From assembly GCA_007123575.1 (NCBI GenBank), contig SKKV01000024.1, positions 1 through 18,998 on the forward strand: DNA of 18,998 bases. Direction: 5' to 3'. Each line of letters begins with the position of its first letter. The first letter of the stretch is position 1. Shown in pieces: positions 1 through 7,322 of this stretch. Both the position numbers and the translations under genes were made by a program. Below the pieces are notes generated by a model that saw only the letters and a list, made by a program, of their open reading frames with translations, ran no database searches and was not told where the DNA came from. The stretch comes from Wenzhouxiangella sp. Lineage in GTDB: Bacteria; Pseudomonadota; Gammaproteobacteria; Xanthomonadales; Wenzhouxiangellaceae.

Positions 1-303
1 ACCAGCGCATGGCCTGACCGGGTGAGCGGCCTGGCCGATCGTTCGTATTCGGTGGCCTTGGGACCGGCAAGGTCGACTCGGCGTTACCCGAATGGACTCG
101 GGCTTCGATCAAGCTTGAGTGGTGGTTGAGGGCTTGGGGATAGGTCACTGCGCCGTTCCGCACCCGGTCAGTCCATGATCTGGCAGATACCCCCGCTGCG
201 CGAGATGGGTGATGGCGGATAACTGAGCCGATTTTCCCCCTTCCTTCTCACCTCTCCCGGGCGCCTTGAACAAACTGGCTTCGATGTGCCAGAAACTTGC
301 TCG
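1..303. other. Left-edge region without a recognisable gene
   Basis: No recognisable protein or RNA gene lies between the left edge and the stop codon of mnmC. On the minus strand one frame stays open from a stop near 255 out through the left edge. It has a possible GTG start near 150, but its translation resembles no family I know and no good ribosome binding site precedes it. On the plus strand the frame starting at base 1 closes at a TGA near 130. No tRNA cloverleaf, obvious terminator or insertion-sequence end was seen. Confidence 0.4.
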
Positions 304-2187
304 TCACTCTCCTGCATCCCCAACGCGCGCATCTCCCGTCCAATCCGGCTCCCTTCTTCTCCGCCGCAGCACAAACCGCTCTGGTGCCAGCGCCTGCCGA
401 ATCTCCGGCTCAACCGACACTGGGCGCTGGCTGATGGTATCGGCCAGCAGCTCGGCGCACAGCGGGGTGTGGCTCAGCCCGCGCGAGCCGTGAGCGGTGT
501 TCAGATAGATGTTTTCAAGTGCTCGATGAGGAATGAACCTGGGGTCGGGCGCAGTACCGGCCAGGGGCAGGCGGTCTGGGCTTTGGCAGCGCAGGGCAGC
601 GCGACTGGAGACGATGCGGGCCCGGTCTCCTCCCAGTGCCGCGTGATGTTCCGGCAAATGCTCGGCAAGCTGCTTCAAGTTCACGGCATCGTCGGCCGGG
701 TCCAGAACGGGCTCGGTTCGCTTTCGATCGAAGGTTGCTCCAATGCAGTGCAGTCCGCCCAGGGCAGGAGTCAGGTAGCCAGCGTGGCAGATCGGCTGGG
801 TCCATTGACTGCTGGCCTCGGTGGCGGCGATGTGGCTGAGCTGACCACGTATGGTGCCCAGCGGTAGCCAGTTCATGCCCGGCAGTTCGCGGACGCTGGC
901 GGCCATGGCCAATACTACGGCATCGCAACAGAGCGACCGCCCGTCGGCAAGCTTGACGCCGGGATTGGCACCTGCCTGGACGTCGATCACGCGCCCCCTG
1001 AACTGGCTGATGGCGGGATGGTCCAGCAAGTGATGGCACCAGGCCGGAGGAGCGAGATAGCCGCCGGCTTGTACCTGGTAAAGATGTTCGTGACGGGAAA
1101 AGAGCTCTGGCGGCCAGGCCCCGGATTCCAGTGCGTCGGCCAGCTTGGCGGTGCTGCGCGCATCGTGGGGTTTCATCAAGATGCCGTCAAGCCTGCCCTG
1201 ATCGGGTCCGGATGGAAAACCATGGGCCCGAAACCAGCGCATTGCCGCCAGCAGGCTGCTTTGGTAGAAGCGGTTTTGTGCCGTCAAATGGGCGCTGGGC
1301 GTGCTGTAGACCACGCCGCAGTGGTTGCCGGAGGCGCCGCTGGCCGGTGCTTCTGCATCGACGACCGTGACTTGCCAGCCTCGTTCTGCCAGTGCCCGCG
1401 CACTGGTCGATCCGGCCAGGCCGGCTCCCATTACGAGCGCCCGTCCGCGGCGGCTGCGTCGCGGGATCATTTCGCCGGGCATGCGGCCGCACAGACGGTG
1501 CCGCTTGCGGCCGAATCCGGGCTCGCGCCAAATCTCGAAGCCGGCCTCGATCAGGCCGCGACGGACTTCGCCGGCGGCGGTAAAGCTGGCCAGGGTGGCG
1601 CCGGGTGCGGAATGCGCGGCCAGGGCCGCAAACAGTGCTGGCTGCCACATGTCCGGATTGCGGGCGGGCGCAAAGCCGTCCAGGAACCAGGCATCGATTG
1701 GGTCGCTGGCCCGCTGCCACTGTTCGGTGGCATCCCCGAACATCAGGGTCAGGCTGACGTTTGCAGCCAGGTCGATTCGGTGCCAGCCGGGCACGGGCGG
1801 CGGATAGTCGATCAGCAGGCGTTGGGCAAGCGGATCGAGTTCAGGCCAATCAGAAAGGGCACGGGCCAGGTCGGCTTTCCTGAGTGGATGAAGTTCAGCC
1901 GACTGCAGGTGCAGGTGGCTATCTGCCGCGGCGTGGTCAAGAAAACAGCGCGCCGTCAAGAGCATGTTCAAGCCGGTGCCGAAGCCGGTCTCGCCGATCG
2001 AGAGTATCTGACCGGCCTGCAGCCGCCGAAAGCGATCGGGCAGATCATTGGCCTTGATGAACACCAGCATGCTTTCGGCCAGGCCCTGGCCAGGCATGAA
2101 GTAGCTGTCCTGGTGGCGCGCAGAGACCGGCGTGGTTTGGTCGAATCTGACCTCTGCCGGAATGATCGGTGCAGCGGGCCGGGTCAT
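304..2187 (-). CDS. mnmC: MnmC, bifunctional tRNA 5-methylaminomethyl-2-thiouridine biosynthesis protein
   Basis: This cytosolic enzyme completes the mnm5s2U modification at the wobble position U34 of tRNAs for Lys, Glu and Gln. The C-terminal FAD domain removes the carboxymethyl group from cmnm5(s2)U, and the N-terminal domain methylates the resulting nm5 with S-adenosylmethionine. Numbering from the ATG at 2187 gives 627 residues, close to the two-domain family length. The SAM-binding loop GETGFGTGLN lies at about 65-74 and the DUF752-type motif FLDGFAPARNPDMW at about 168-181. A dinucleotide-binding GAGLAG at 254-259 opens the oxidase half. The C-terminal stretch HGSRGLSHTPLCAELLA is typical of the family. 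A GTG six bases upstream (2193) is an equally possible start, and neither has a clear Shine-Dalgarno sequence. It is transcribed away from the merC-like gene. Confidence 0.95.
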   Translation of the reverse strand: MTRPAAPIIPAEVRFDQTTPVSARHQDSYFMPGQGLAESMLVFIKANDLPDRFRRLQAGQILSIGETGFGTGLNMLLTARCFLDHAAADSHLHLQSAELHPLRKADLARALSDWPELDPLAQRLLIDYPPPVPGWHRIDLAANVSLTLMFGDATEQWQRASDPIDAWFLDGFAPARNPDMWQPALFAALAAHSAPGATLASFTAAGEVRRGLIEAGFEIWREPGFGRKRHRLCGRMPGEMIPRRSRRGRALVMGAGLAGSTSARALAERGWQVTVVDAEAPASGASGNHCGVVYSTPSAHLTAQNRFYQSSLLAAMRWFRAHGFPSGPDQGRLDGILMKPHDARSTAKLADALESGAWPPELFSRHEHLYQVQAGGYLAPPAWCHHLLDHPAISQFRGRVIDVQAGANPGVKLADGRSLCCDAVVLAMAASVRELPGMNWLPLGTIRGQLSHIAATEASSQWTQPICHAGYLTPALGGLHCIGATFDRKRTEPVLDPADDAVNLKQLAEHLPEHHAALGGDRARIVSSRAALRCQSPDRLPLAGTAPDPRFIPHRALENIYLNTAHGSRGLSHTPLCAELLADTISQRPVSVEPEIRQALAPERFVLRRRRREPDWTGDARVGDAGE

Positions 2188-2234
2188 GGCCACTTGCCCG
2201 AATTTGTGTCTTGCGCCACTTTTGACACGGCTGG

Positions 2235-2249
2235 TGTTATATTATTTCA
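2235..2249. promoter_or_regulatory. Zur-box-like AT-rich dyad upstream of the merC-type gene
   Basis: TGTTATATTATTTCA matches the core of the gammaproteobacterial Zur operator (TGTTATAnTATAACA) at 12 of 14 specified positions. The left half is perfect and two bases differ in the right half. It lies 24 bases before the merC-type start and 48 bases before the mnmC start, inside the divergent intergenic region. Its AT-rich core could also serve as the -10 region, although no well-spaced -35 is evident. The match is seen in the sequence; zinc regulation is inference from the consensus as I remember it. Confidence 0.4.
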
Positions 2250-2272
2250 AAGTAGGCCAATCGGATAAGGGC

Positions 2273-2695
2273 ATGGCTGCAGTCATCGAACCAAAAAATC
2301 GGGATCGCAAGGGCGTCGTTCTGGATCGCCTGGCTATTTGTGTGTCCGGTTTGTGTCTGGTGCAGTGCTTGCTGCTTCCCCTGCTGGTGGTGCTTACGCC
2401 GCTGATGTCGCTGGGCATTTTTGGCGAGGAAATCTTTCATCTGGTGCTTTTGGGTTTGATCGTGCCGGTCAGCCTGGCAGCCTTTGCGCTAGGTTACCGC
2501 GTCCATCGCAATCGTCAAATGCTTATTCCGGGGCTGGCCGGGCTGTTGGTCGTGATTCTTGCCGCGGTGTTCGAGCACGACATGACCGCCCTTGGCACCG
2601 CGCTGCTGACGTCCCTCGGTGGTGTACTCCTGATTACGGGCCACTGGCTGAACCTGCGCAGTCGTCGGCAGGCCTGCCTGGCCCCGCAGCGCTGA
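2273..2695 (+). CDS. MerC-domain integral membrane protein
   Basis: This is a small inner-membrane protein of 140 residues from the ATG at 2273. An upstream in-frame ATG at 2132 would run into mnmC and is not used here. Four hydrophobic segments lie at about 15-40, 54-74, 83-100 and 107-124. The first contains Cys23, Cys28 and Cys32, as expected for the MerC family, in which cysteines in the first helices carry Hg(II) in mercury-resistance operons. No merR, merT, merP or merA is present. Together with the Zur-box-like sequence upstream, this suggests a housekeeping metal role (zinc or another thiophilic metal) rather than mercury resistance. The family assignment rests on topology and cysteine placement; the substrate is unknown. 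Confidence 0.75.
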   Translation: MAAVIEPKNRDRKGVVLDRLAICVSGLCLVQCLLLPLLVVLTPLMSLGIFGEEIFHLVLLGLIVPVSLAAFALGYRVHRNRQMLIPGLAGLLVVILAAVFEHDMTALGTALLTSLGGVLLITGHWLNLRSRRQACLAPQR

Positions 2696-2719
2696 GTGCT
2701 TGCGAAATTCGCGAGCACT
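2695..2719. terminator. 11-bp hairpin directly after the merC-type stop codon
   Basis: The arms AGTGCTTGCGA and TCGCGAGCACT pair over 11 bp with one G-T wobble and a three-base loop. The first base is the last base of the merC-type stop codon. No run of T follows on either strand, so it is not a textbook intrinsic terminator. It could be a 3'-end-stabilising hairpin or a palindromic operator ahead of gcvH. Confidence 0.45.
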
Positions 2720-2735
2720 GAGCTGCATTCTCTGG

Positions 2736-2764
2736 TTTCGAGCTGCGGTCCAAACTGATAAAAT
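2736..2764 (+). promoter_or_regulatory. Candidate gcvH promoter
   Basis: A -10-like TAAAAT lies at 2759-2764, with a weak -35-like TTTCGA at 2736-2741 and 17 bases between them. This places transcription start roughly 25-30 bases before the gcvH ATG. AGGGAA at 2785-2790 is a good ribosome binding site seven bases before the start. Confidence 0.35.
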
Positions 2765-2797
2765 TCAGCGCGACTTCAACACTCAGGGAAGACGAGC

Positions 2798-3184
2798 ATG
2801 AGCGAAATACCCTCTGATCTGCGCTTTTCCGAAAGCCATGAATGGATCAGCCAGGAAGACGATGGCGTGGTCAAGGTTGGCATTACCGATCATGCCCAGG
2901 AGCAGCTCGGCGACCTCGTGTTTGTCGAACTTCCCGAAGAAGGCGCGACTTTCGGTCAGGGAGATGCCTGTGCCGTGGTCGAATCGGTCAAGGCAGCCTC
3001 CGACATCTATTGCCCGGTCTCCGGTGAAATCATCGCGGTCAACGAGGCCCTGATCGATGGCCCCGAAATCGTCAACAACGACCCCTACAACGACGGCTGG
3101 CTGTTCAGCGTGCGCTTGGACGATGCCGACGAGCTCGAAAGCCTGATGGACGCCGACGCCTACCGCGAGCACATCGAAGACTAA
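2798..3184 (+). CDS. gcvH: Glycine cleavage system H protein
   Basis: This is the lipoyl carrier of the glycine cleavage complex. It shuttles the methylamine group from the P protein (glycine decarboxylase) to the T and L proteins in the cytosol. The 128 residues match the usual family length. The lipoyl-lysine lies in the motif ESVKAASD at Lys65. Other family hallmarks are SHEWI near the N-terminus, GITDHAQEQLGDLVFVELP, and the C-terminal NDDPYNDGW-like stretch (here NNDPYNDGWLFSV). The ATG is supported by AGGGAA seven bases upstream. No gcvT or gcvP is within the window, so the partners are encoded elsewhere. It converges with nfi, leaving only 20 bases between the stop codons. Confidence 0.96.
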   Translation: MSEIPSDLRFSESHEWISQEDDGVVKVGITDHAQEQLGDLVFVELPEEGATFGQGDACAVVESVKAASDIYCPVSGEIIAVNEALIDGPEIVNNDPYNDGWLFSVRLDDADELESLMDADAYREHIED

Positions 3185-3204
3185 GTTCTCTGCTGTCTTC
3201 CTGC

Positions 3205-3849
3205 CTACCTCTTCCCGCCGGCCAGCCGGTCGGCCTGCCTGATTGGTTCGGGTAGACGGAATCGGGGGGTGCATCGCAGGACCAGTTCGACAGCCCGATC
3301 CATGTTTATCCGGTGGCCGATTGATACGAATACCGGCTTTACTCCCGTTCGGGTCCTCAGTACCTTGCCGATGACTTCATCTTTGTCCAACAAGGGGCTG
3401 GACGCTCCGCGATCCCTCGCCGGTTCAGAAAATTGACCGCATAGCCTGGATTTGCCGACGCCGATGGTGATCAGGCCGGTTGCCACGCCCAGGTGGCAGG
3501 CGATGCCGAAACGGCGCGGGTGGGCCAGGCCCTGGCCGTCGCACAAGACCAGGTCCGGCTGCTGGTCCAATTTTTCCAGGGCGGCGAGCAAGGCCGGCAG
3601 TTCCCGGAAGGACAGCAGGCCGGGGATGTAGGGTAGTGTGGTTGGGAGTTCGACCGTGGCCTGGTCCATGACTTCCAGCTCCGGAAACGACAGCAGCACG
3701 GCCGCGGCTCGTGTGATCTCCCCGCGCTCGGGGAAGGCGACGTCAATGCCGGCAACGGTTTTTGGATCTCTGATTAGGGCGTTGGTCCTCTCTACCTGTC
3801 CGGCCAGCTGCCGCTGCCGGGCAATCAATTCGGCAGCAGACGGTGTCAT
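3205..3849 (-). CDS. nfi: Endonuclease V (deoxyinosine 3' endonuclease)
   Basis: This enzyme starts alternative repair of deaminated adenine by cutting the second phosphodiester bond 3' to deoxyinosine. The protein is 214 residues, slightly shorter than the E. coli enzyme. Motifs appear in the expected order: VAGIDVAF with the first catalytic Asp36; PYIPGLLSFRELP at 73-85 with the base-wedge PYIPG and Glu83; LVLCDGQGLAHPRRFGIACH with Asp104 and His110; GVGKSRLCG with Lys133; and GHRI at 178-181. The ATG overlaps the glnE stop by four bases (ATGA), so it is probably the last, translationally coupled gene of the glnE unit. Endonuclease V genes turn up beside unrelated housekeeping genes, so the pairing need not mean shared function. 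Confidence 0.95.
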   Translation of the reverse strand: MTPSAAELIARQRQLAGQVERTNALIRDPKTVAGIDVAFPERGEITRAAAVLLSFPELEVMDQATVELPTTLPYIPGLLSFRELPALLAALEKLDQQPDLVLCDGQGLAHPRRFGIACHLGVATGLITIGVGKSRLCGQFSEPARDRGASSPLLDKDEVIGKVLRTRTGVKPVFVSIGHRINMDRAVELVLRCTPRFRLPEPIRQADRLAGGKR

Positions 3850-6398
3850 GGTTTCGAGTCAACCTGTCCGAACTGTTCCTGCCAATGGTGGGCAACCACC
3901 TCGCTGATCTCTGAAGAAGGCTCGGCGTCGGGCTGGCGGGCCAGCCAGCCGAGGTGGCGCTGGCGGTTGAGCCTCTGCCAGGCCTCGGCCAATGTGCTGG
4001 CGGCGTCTGATGTCAGCCAGCCGCATTCACCCAGATTCTCGAACAACGCGACCGGCTGACGGTGTTCGATCAGGGACGGGTGCTTGGCGGCTTGCTCCAG
4101 CGCGCCCAGCTCGGCCAGGAACTGGAGGTCGGTGAGCAGGCGCTTGATTGGCTCTTCCTTGCGGTCACGCCGCTGGCGCTTGCGCATCTCGGCCAGGTCC
4201 TGGCGCAGCTTTTCCGGATCGCGCGGCTGGGCCAGCACTGTGCTGCGGGTCTGTTCCAGACGTTCGGCCAGATCGGGGTGGCCGGCGATCCAGCGGGCCC
4301 GGATCAGGGCCTGGTGTTCCCAGGTCCAGGCCTGGCTGGATTGGTAGTCGTGAAAGCTGTCGGCGCGGCTGACCAGGAGGCCGGAGCGGCCGTTCGGACG
4401 CAGGCGGGTGTCGATTTCGAACAGGCGGCCGCCGGGGACTGGCATTTGCATGAAGCTGATCAGGCGCTGTGCGGTCCGGACCGGCGCCGGGTCTTCAGCG
4501 TGCAGGAAGACCAGGTCCAGGTCGGAGCTGTAGTGCAGCAGACCGGCGCCCAGGTTGCCGTAGCCGATCACCGCCAGATCCGGTTCGTTTTCGCTGATCA
4601 GGGCCAATACCTGCTCGATGATGACCGCGGCGATGGCCGTCAGGCGTTCGCCAGCATCGGTGGCGCTCATTCTGCCGTCCAGTTCGGCCAGCGCGGTGCG
4701 CAAGAAGGCGGCCTGCCGCCAGCGGCCGAGCGCGTGCAGGTTGGCTTCGGGATCGTCGGGCTCGAGCTGAGGAGGGCTGGGCAGGTCAAAACCATGGACC
4801 GGATCGAGCAGATCGTCGAGTAGTTGCGGGGCGGCCACGATCCAGTCGGCCAGGCGACCGCTGCCGCGAAATACCCGCACCAGGCGCTTGAGCGTGCTGG
4901 GACGCTCGTACAGCAGGGCCAGGTAAGCCGAGCGTCGGCTGATTTGGTCGATCAGCCGCAGCAGGTCTTCCAGGCCGGTATCGGCCGGGGAGTGGTTGCC
5001 AACCTCGTCCATCAGCAGCGGCATGAGTCGTTCCAGGCGTCGGCGGCCTTCGGCGCTGAGCGCACGTGACCGGGTACGTTCATGCAGGCGTTCCAGCAGC
5101 GGCGCGACTCGGTCGGGGTTTTCGAAACCGGCCTGGTCCAGGCGTTCGGCCAGGTCCGGGGTCGGTGGCCAGAGACTTAACGCACTGTGCTCTTCACTTT
5201 GCTCGGTGCGGAAATGGCGGGAGAAATGCCCTCTTACCAAGCCTCGGTGCCGGTCGATTTCTTCGGCCAAATCTGCCCACGAGGCACAACCCATGAGCGC
5301 TGCCAGGCGCTCACGGCCGGTGTCGTCGTCGGGCAGGTGATGACCCTGGCGGGCCGTCATTGCCTGAAGCCGGTTTTCCAGCAGGCGCAGAAAAGCATAG
5401 GCCTGCCACAGGGTCTCGCCGTCTTCGACGCTGATCTGGCCTAGCTTCGTGCAGGCGGCCAGGGCCGGAAAAAAGCCGGGCTCGCGCAGGGCTGGCTCGC
5501 GACCGCCGCGCAGGAGCTGGTGGCTCTGGATCAGAAACTCCAGTTCGCGGATGCCGCCGGGGCCACGCTTGATGTCGTCGCGACTGGAGCGCGCCCGGCT
5601 GCTGGCGTCAATTCGTCGGTGCAGGTCACGCAGGCTGTCAAAAATGCCGTAATCCAGGTAGCGACGAAAAATGAAGGGGTTAAGACCATCCAGAAGATGG
5701 CGAGCGGTGTGCTCACAACCGGCGGCAGGTGCGGCCTTCAGCCAGGCATAGCGCTCCCAGGTGCGCCCCTCGCTCAAGAAGTACTGCTCCATCGCTCCAC
5801 AGGACCAGACAAGGGCGCCGGCATCACCGAAGGGCCGCAGCCGGGTATCGACAATCCAGACTCGACCGTCGGCGGTCATGCCGTCAATCAGGGCGATCAG
5901 CTCGCGGGCGATCAGTTTCAGCCAGTTGGCCGCGTCCAGCCGCCGCGGCCCTTCGCTTTGCCCTTTGCCGCGATAGGCGAAAACCAAGTCGATATCGGAG
6001 TTGAAGTTGAGCTCGTCGCCGCCCAGTTTGCCGAGACCGAGTACGGCCAGCCTGATCGGCTGGCCGTTGTCGTCGATGAGCCTGCCGTGGCGCTGGGCGA
6101 TGCGCGTTTCAGCGACGCTGAGGGCCATGTCCAGGCACTGGCGGGCCAGGGCCGAGATGGCCTGGCCCGTGCTGGCAATATCGGCCTGGCCGGTGAGGTC
6201 TTGCCAGAGGATATGCACCGAGGAGAGCTGGCGGAATTTTCGCAGCGCGCGTTCGGGATTGTCCGCCAGTTCTTGCTCGGTTGGAGCCGGAGGTGGTTTT
6301 GTTGGATCGCGGTCATCGGGGAAACGGCGCCAGGTCTCGCTGACAAAGGCGCTCAAAGAAGGCAGATCTTCGATGTCCAGTTCAATCCCGCGTTTCAT
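3846..6398 (-). CDS. glnE: Bifunctional glutamine synthetase adenylyltransferase/adenylyl-removing enzyme
   Basis: GlnE attaches AMP to glutamine synthetase, or removes it, under control of PII proteins and glutamine, and so sets nitrogen assimilation. Two nucleotidyltransferase halves are visible. The N-terminal deadenylylating half has GLGKLGGDELNFNSDIDL at 121-138 (metal Asp135 and Asp137). The C-terminal adenylylating half has GYGNLGAGLLHYSSDLDL with Asp626 and Asp628. The protein is 850 residues against about 946 in E. coli. The first motif lies some 38 residues earlier than in E. coli, so the N-terminus is short. An in-frame stop lies a few codons upstream of the ATG, so a longer start is not available. 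The second half has GNLGA where GKLGG is frequent; I believe this position varies. nfi follows with a 4-base overlap. Confidence 0.95.
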   Translation of the reverse strand: MKRGIELDIEDLPSLSAFVSETWRRFPDDRDPTKPPPAPTEQELADNPERALRKFRQLSSVHILWQDLTGQADIASTGQAISALARQCLDMALSVAETRIAQRHGRLIDDNGQPIRLAVLGLGKLGGDELNFNSDIDLVFAYRGKGQSEGPRRLDAANWLKLIARELIALIDGMTADGRVWIVDTRLRPFGDAGALVWSCGAMEQYFLSEGRTWERYAWLKAAPAAGCEHTARHLLDGLNPFIFRRYLDYGIFDSLRDLHRRIDASSRARSSRDDIKRGPGGIRELEFLIQSHQLLRGGREPALREPGFFPALAACTKLGQISVEDGETLWQAYAFLRLLENRLQAMTARQGHHLPDDDTGRERLAALMGCASWADLAEEIDRHRGLVRGHFSRHFRTEQSEEHSALSLWPPTPDLAERLDQAGFENPDRVAPLLERLHERTRSRALSAEGRRRLERLMPLLMDEVGNHSPADTGLEDLLRLIDQISRRSAYLALLYERPSTLKRLVRVFRGSGRLADWIVAAPQLLDDLLDPVHGFDLPSPPQLEPDDPEANLHALGRWRQAAFLRTALAELDGRMSATDAGERLTAIAAVIIEQVLALISENEPDLAVIGYGNLGAGLLHYSSDLDLVFLHAEDPAPVRTAQRLISFMQMPVPGGRLFEIDTRLRPNGRSGLLVSRADSFHDYQSSQAWTWEHQALIRARWIAGHPDLAERLEQTRSTVLAQPRDPEKLRQDLAEMRKRQRRDRKEEPIKRLLTDLQFLAELGALEQAAKHPSLIEHRQPVALFENLGECGWLTSDAASTLAEAWQRLNRQRHLGWLARQPDAEPSSEISEVVAHHWQEQFGQVDSKP

Positions 6399-6441
6399 GA
6401 TGGTGCGAACGTCTATTTCCAGTGTTCAATACAAAACATTA

Positions 6442-6512
6442 AACCACCGAAGACACCGAAGACACCGAAAAAGGACATGATTGATTCGGTGTCTTCGGTG
6501 TTTTCGGTGGTT
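6442..6512. repeat. 28-bp inverted repeat built of CACCGAAGA units; likely terminator
   Basis: Left arm 6442-6469 and right arm 6485-6512 are complementary over 28 bp with one G-T wobble and a 15-base loop. Each arm is itself periodic: the 9-base unit CACCGAAGA is repeated about two and a half times. The right arm begins three bases beyond the stop codon of the minus-strand amidotransferase gene. On the minus strand the hairpin is followed by T-rich sequence (TTTAATGTTTTGTATTG). It therefore probably terminates the yqgE-to-amidotransferase transcript and insulates glnE. The nested-unit architecture resembles dispersed intergenic palindromes seen in many proteobacterial genomes. Confidence 0.85.
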
Positions 6513-6515
6513 CCC

Positions 6516-7322
6516 TTATTTCTCTGCTTTTGACGACTGCCGGGGTGTGGTGTCTCTGGCGGCGTTGACCAGGCCCTGGAAAAGGGCTTGTTGATCGGTG
6601 CGTTGGGGCAGGTATTCGGGGTGCCATTGCACGCCGAGCACAAACGGATGGTCGGTGCGTTCGATGGCCTGGACCACGCCGCTGCTTTCGCGGGCACAAA
6701 CGGTAAACGAATGCCCCAGCCTGGCAATGGCCTGGGAGTGCAGGGCGTTGACCCGGGCCCGGGTGTTGTCCAGGGTGCGGGCGAGCAGGGAGTCAGCCTC
6801 GATGTCGACTTTCTTGCGCGGCAGCACCGAGCGAATGGCCGGCGTTTCTTCGTAGAAGGTGGCCAGGTCCTGGTGCAGGCTGCCGCCGCCGGCCACGTTC
6901 AGCAGCTGCATGCCGCGACAGATGCCGAGCATGGGCATGGCGCGCTCGGTGGCCTGGCCGATCAGCGCTTTTTCCAGAGTGTCGCGGGCTTCGTTCAATC
7001 CCGTGGTCTTGGTCATCAGCAGCCGACGGACGACCAGCAGCAACGGGAAAAGAACCAGGCCGAGCAGGCGGCGCCAGCCGCTGACGCCCCGGTCCTCGAG
7101 TTCGCTGAGCTTGAGCGAGCGCTCCTCGCCGTAGAGCTCGGGGGCCACGTCGGCGCCGCCACCAACGATCAGCGCGTCGATATCGTCAATGGGCTTGGGC
7201 TTGGCCGGCCGTATCCTGACCGGCTTGCCGCCGGCCCGGCGCACTGCCAGGGCGGTGAATATCCAGGCCGCGGTGCCGCCCTTGTCCGGGCCGGTGATGC
7301 CGATGCGCGGCTTGCGGTTCAT
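6516..7322 (-). CDS. Class I glutamine amidotransferase (peptidase C26, PuuD-like), partner of the amidoligase
   Basis: This is a gamma-glutamyl hydrolase/glutaminase-fold protein of 268 residues. The catalytic triad is recognisable: the nucleophile elbow GICRGMQLLN with Cys135, then GVQWHPEY with His234 and Glu236. HSQ at 195-197 and GGGADVAPELYGE at 54-66 are typical of the PuuD/peptidase C26 family. An insertion at about 80-108 holds a hydrophobic run (residues 86-98) bracketed by paired arginines, which suggests membrane association. Its ATG overlaps the amidoligase stop by four bases, so the two are probably made together. Known PuuD enzymes hydrolyse gamma-glutamyl amides such as gamma-glutamyl-GABA. 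Beside an amidoligase it may release ammonia or trim or remodel the ligated product. The specific substrate is not known. Confidence 0.85.
   Translation of the reverse strand: MNRKPRIGITGPDKGGTAAWIFTALAVRRAGGKPVRIRPAKPKPIDDIDALIVGGGADVAPELYGEERSLKLSELEDRGVSGWRRLLGLVLFPLLLVVRRLLMTKTTGLNEARDTLEKALIGQATERAMPMLGICRGMQLLNVAGGGSLHQDLATFYEETPAIRSVLPRKKVDIEADSLLARTLDNTRARVNALHSQAIARLGHSFTVCARESSGVVQAIERTDHPFVLGVQWHPEYLPQRTDQQALFQGLVNAARDTTPRQSSKAEK

Noticed and set aside
1..150. Minus-strand frame open to the left edge
   Set aside because: No convincing start signal and no resemblance to a known protein; kept only as a note on the edge region.
2222..2243. TTGACA followed by TATATT as a merC-type promoter
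   Set aside because: The two hexamers are only about 10 bases apart, far short of the 16-18 needed.
1018..2268. Long plus-strand open frame (416 codons) antisense to mnmC
   Set aside because: Its translation has no recognisable domains and runs opposite a clear MnmC. Long antisense frames are expected at this GC content.
5520..6533. Plus-strand open frame of 337 codons antisense to glnE
   Set aside because: Low-complexity translation opposite a strongly conserved GlnE; it also runs through the palindrome at 6442-6512.
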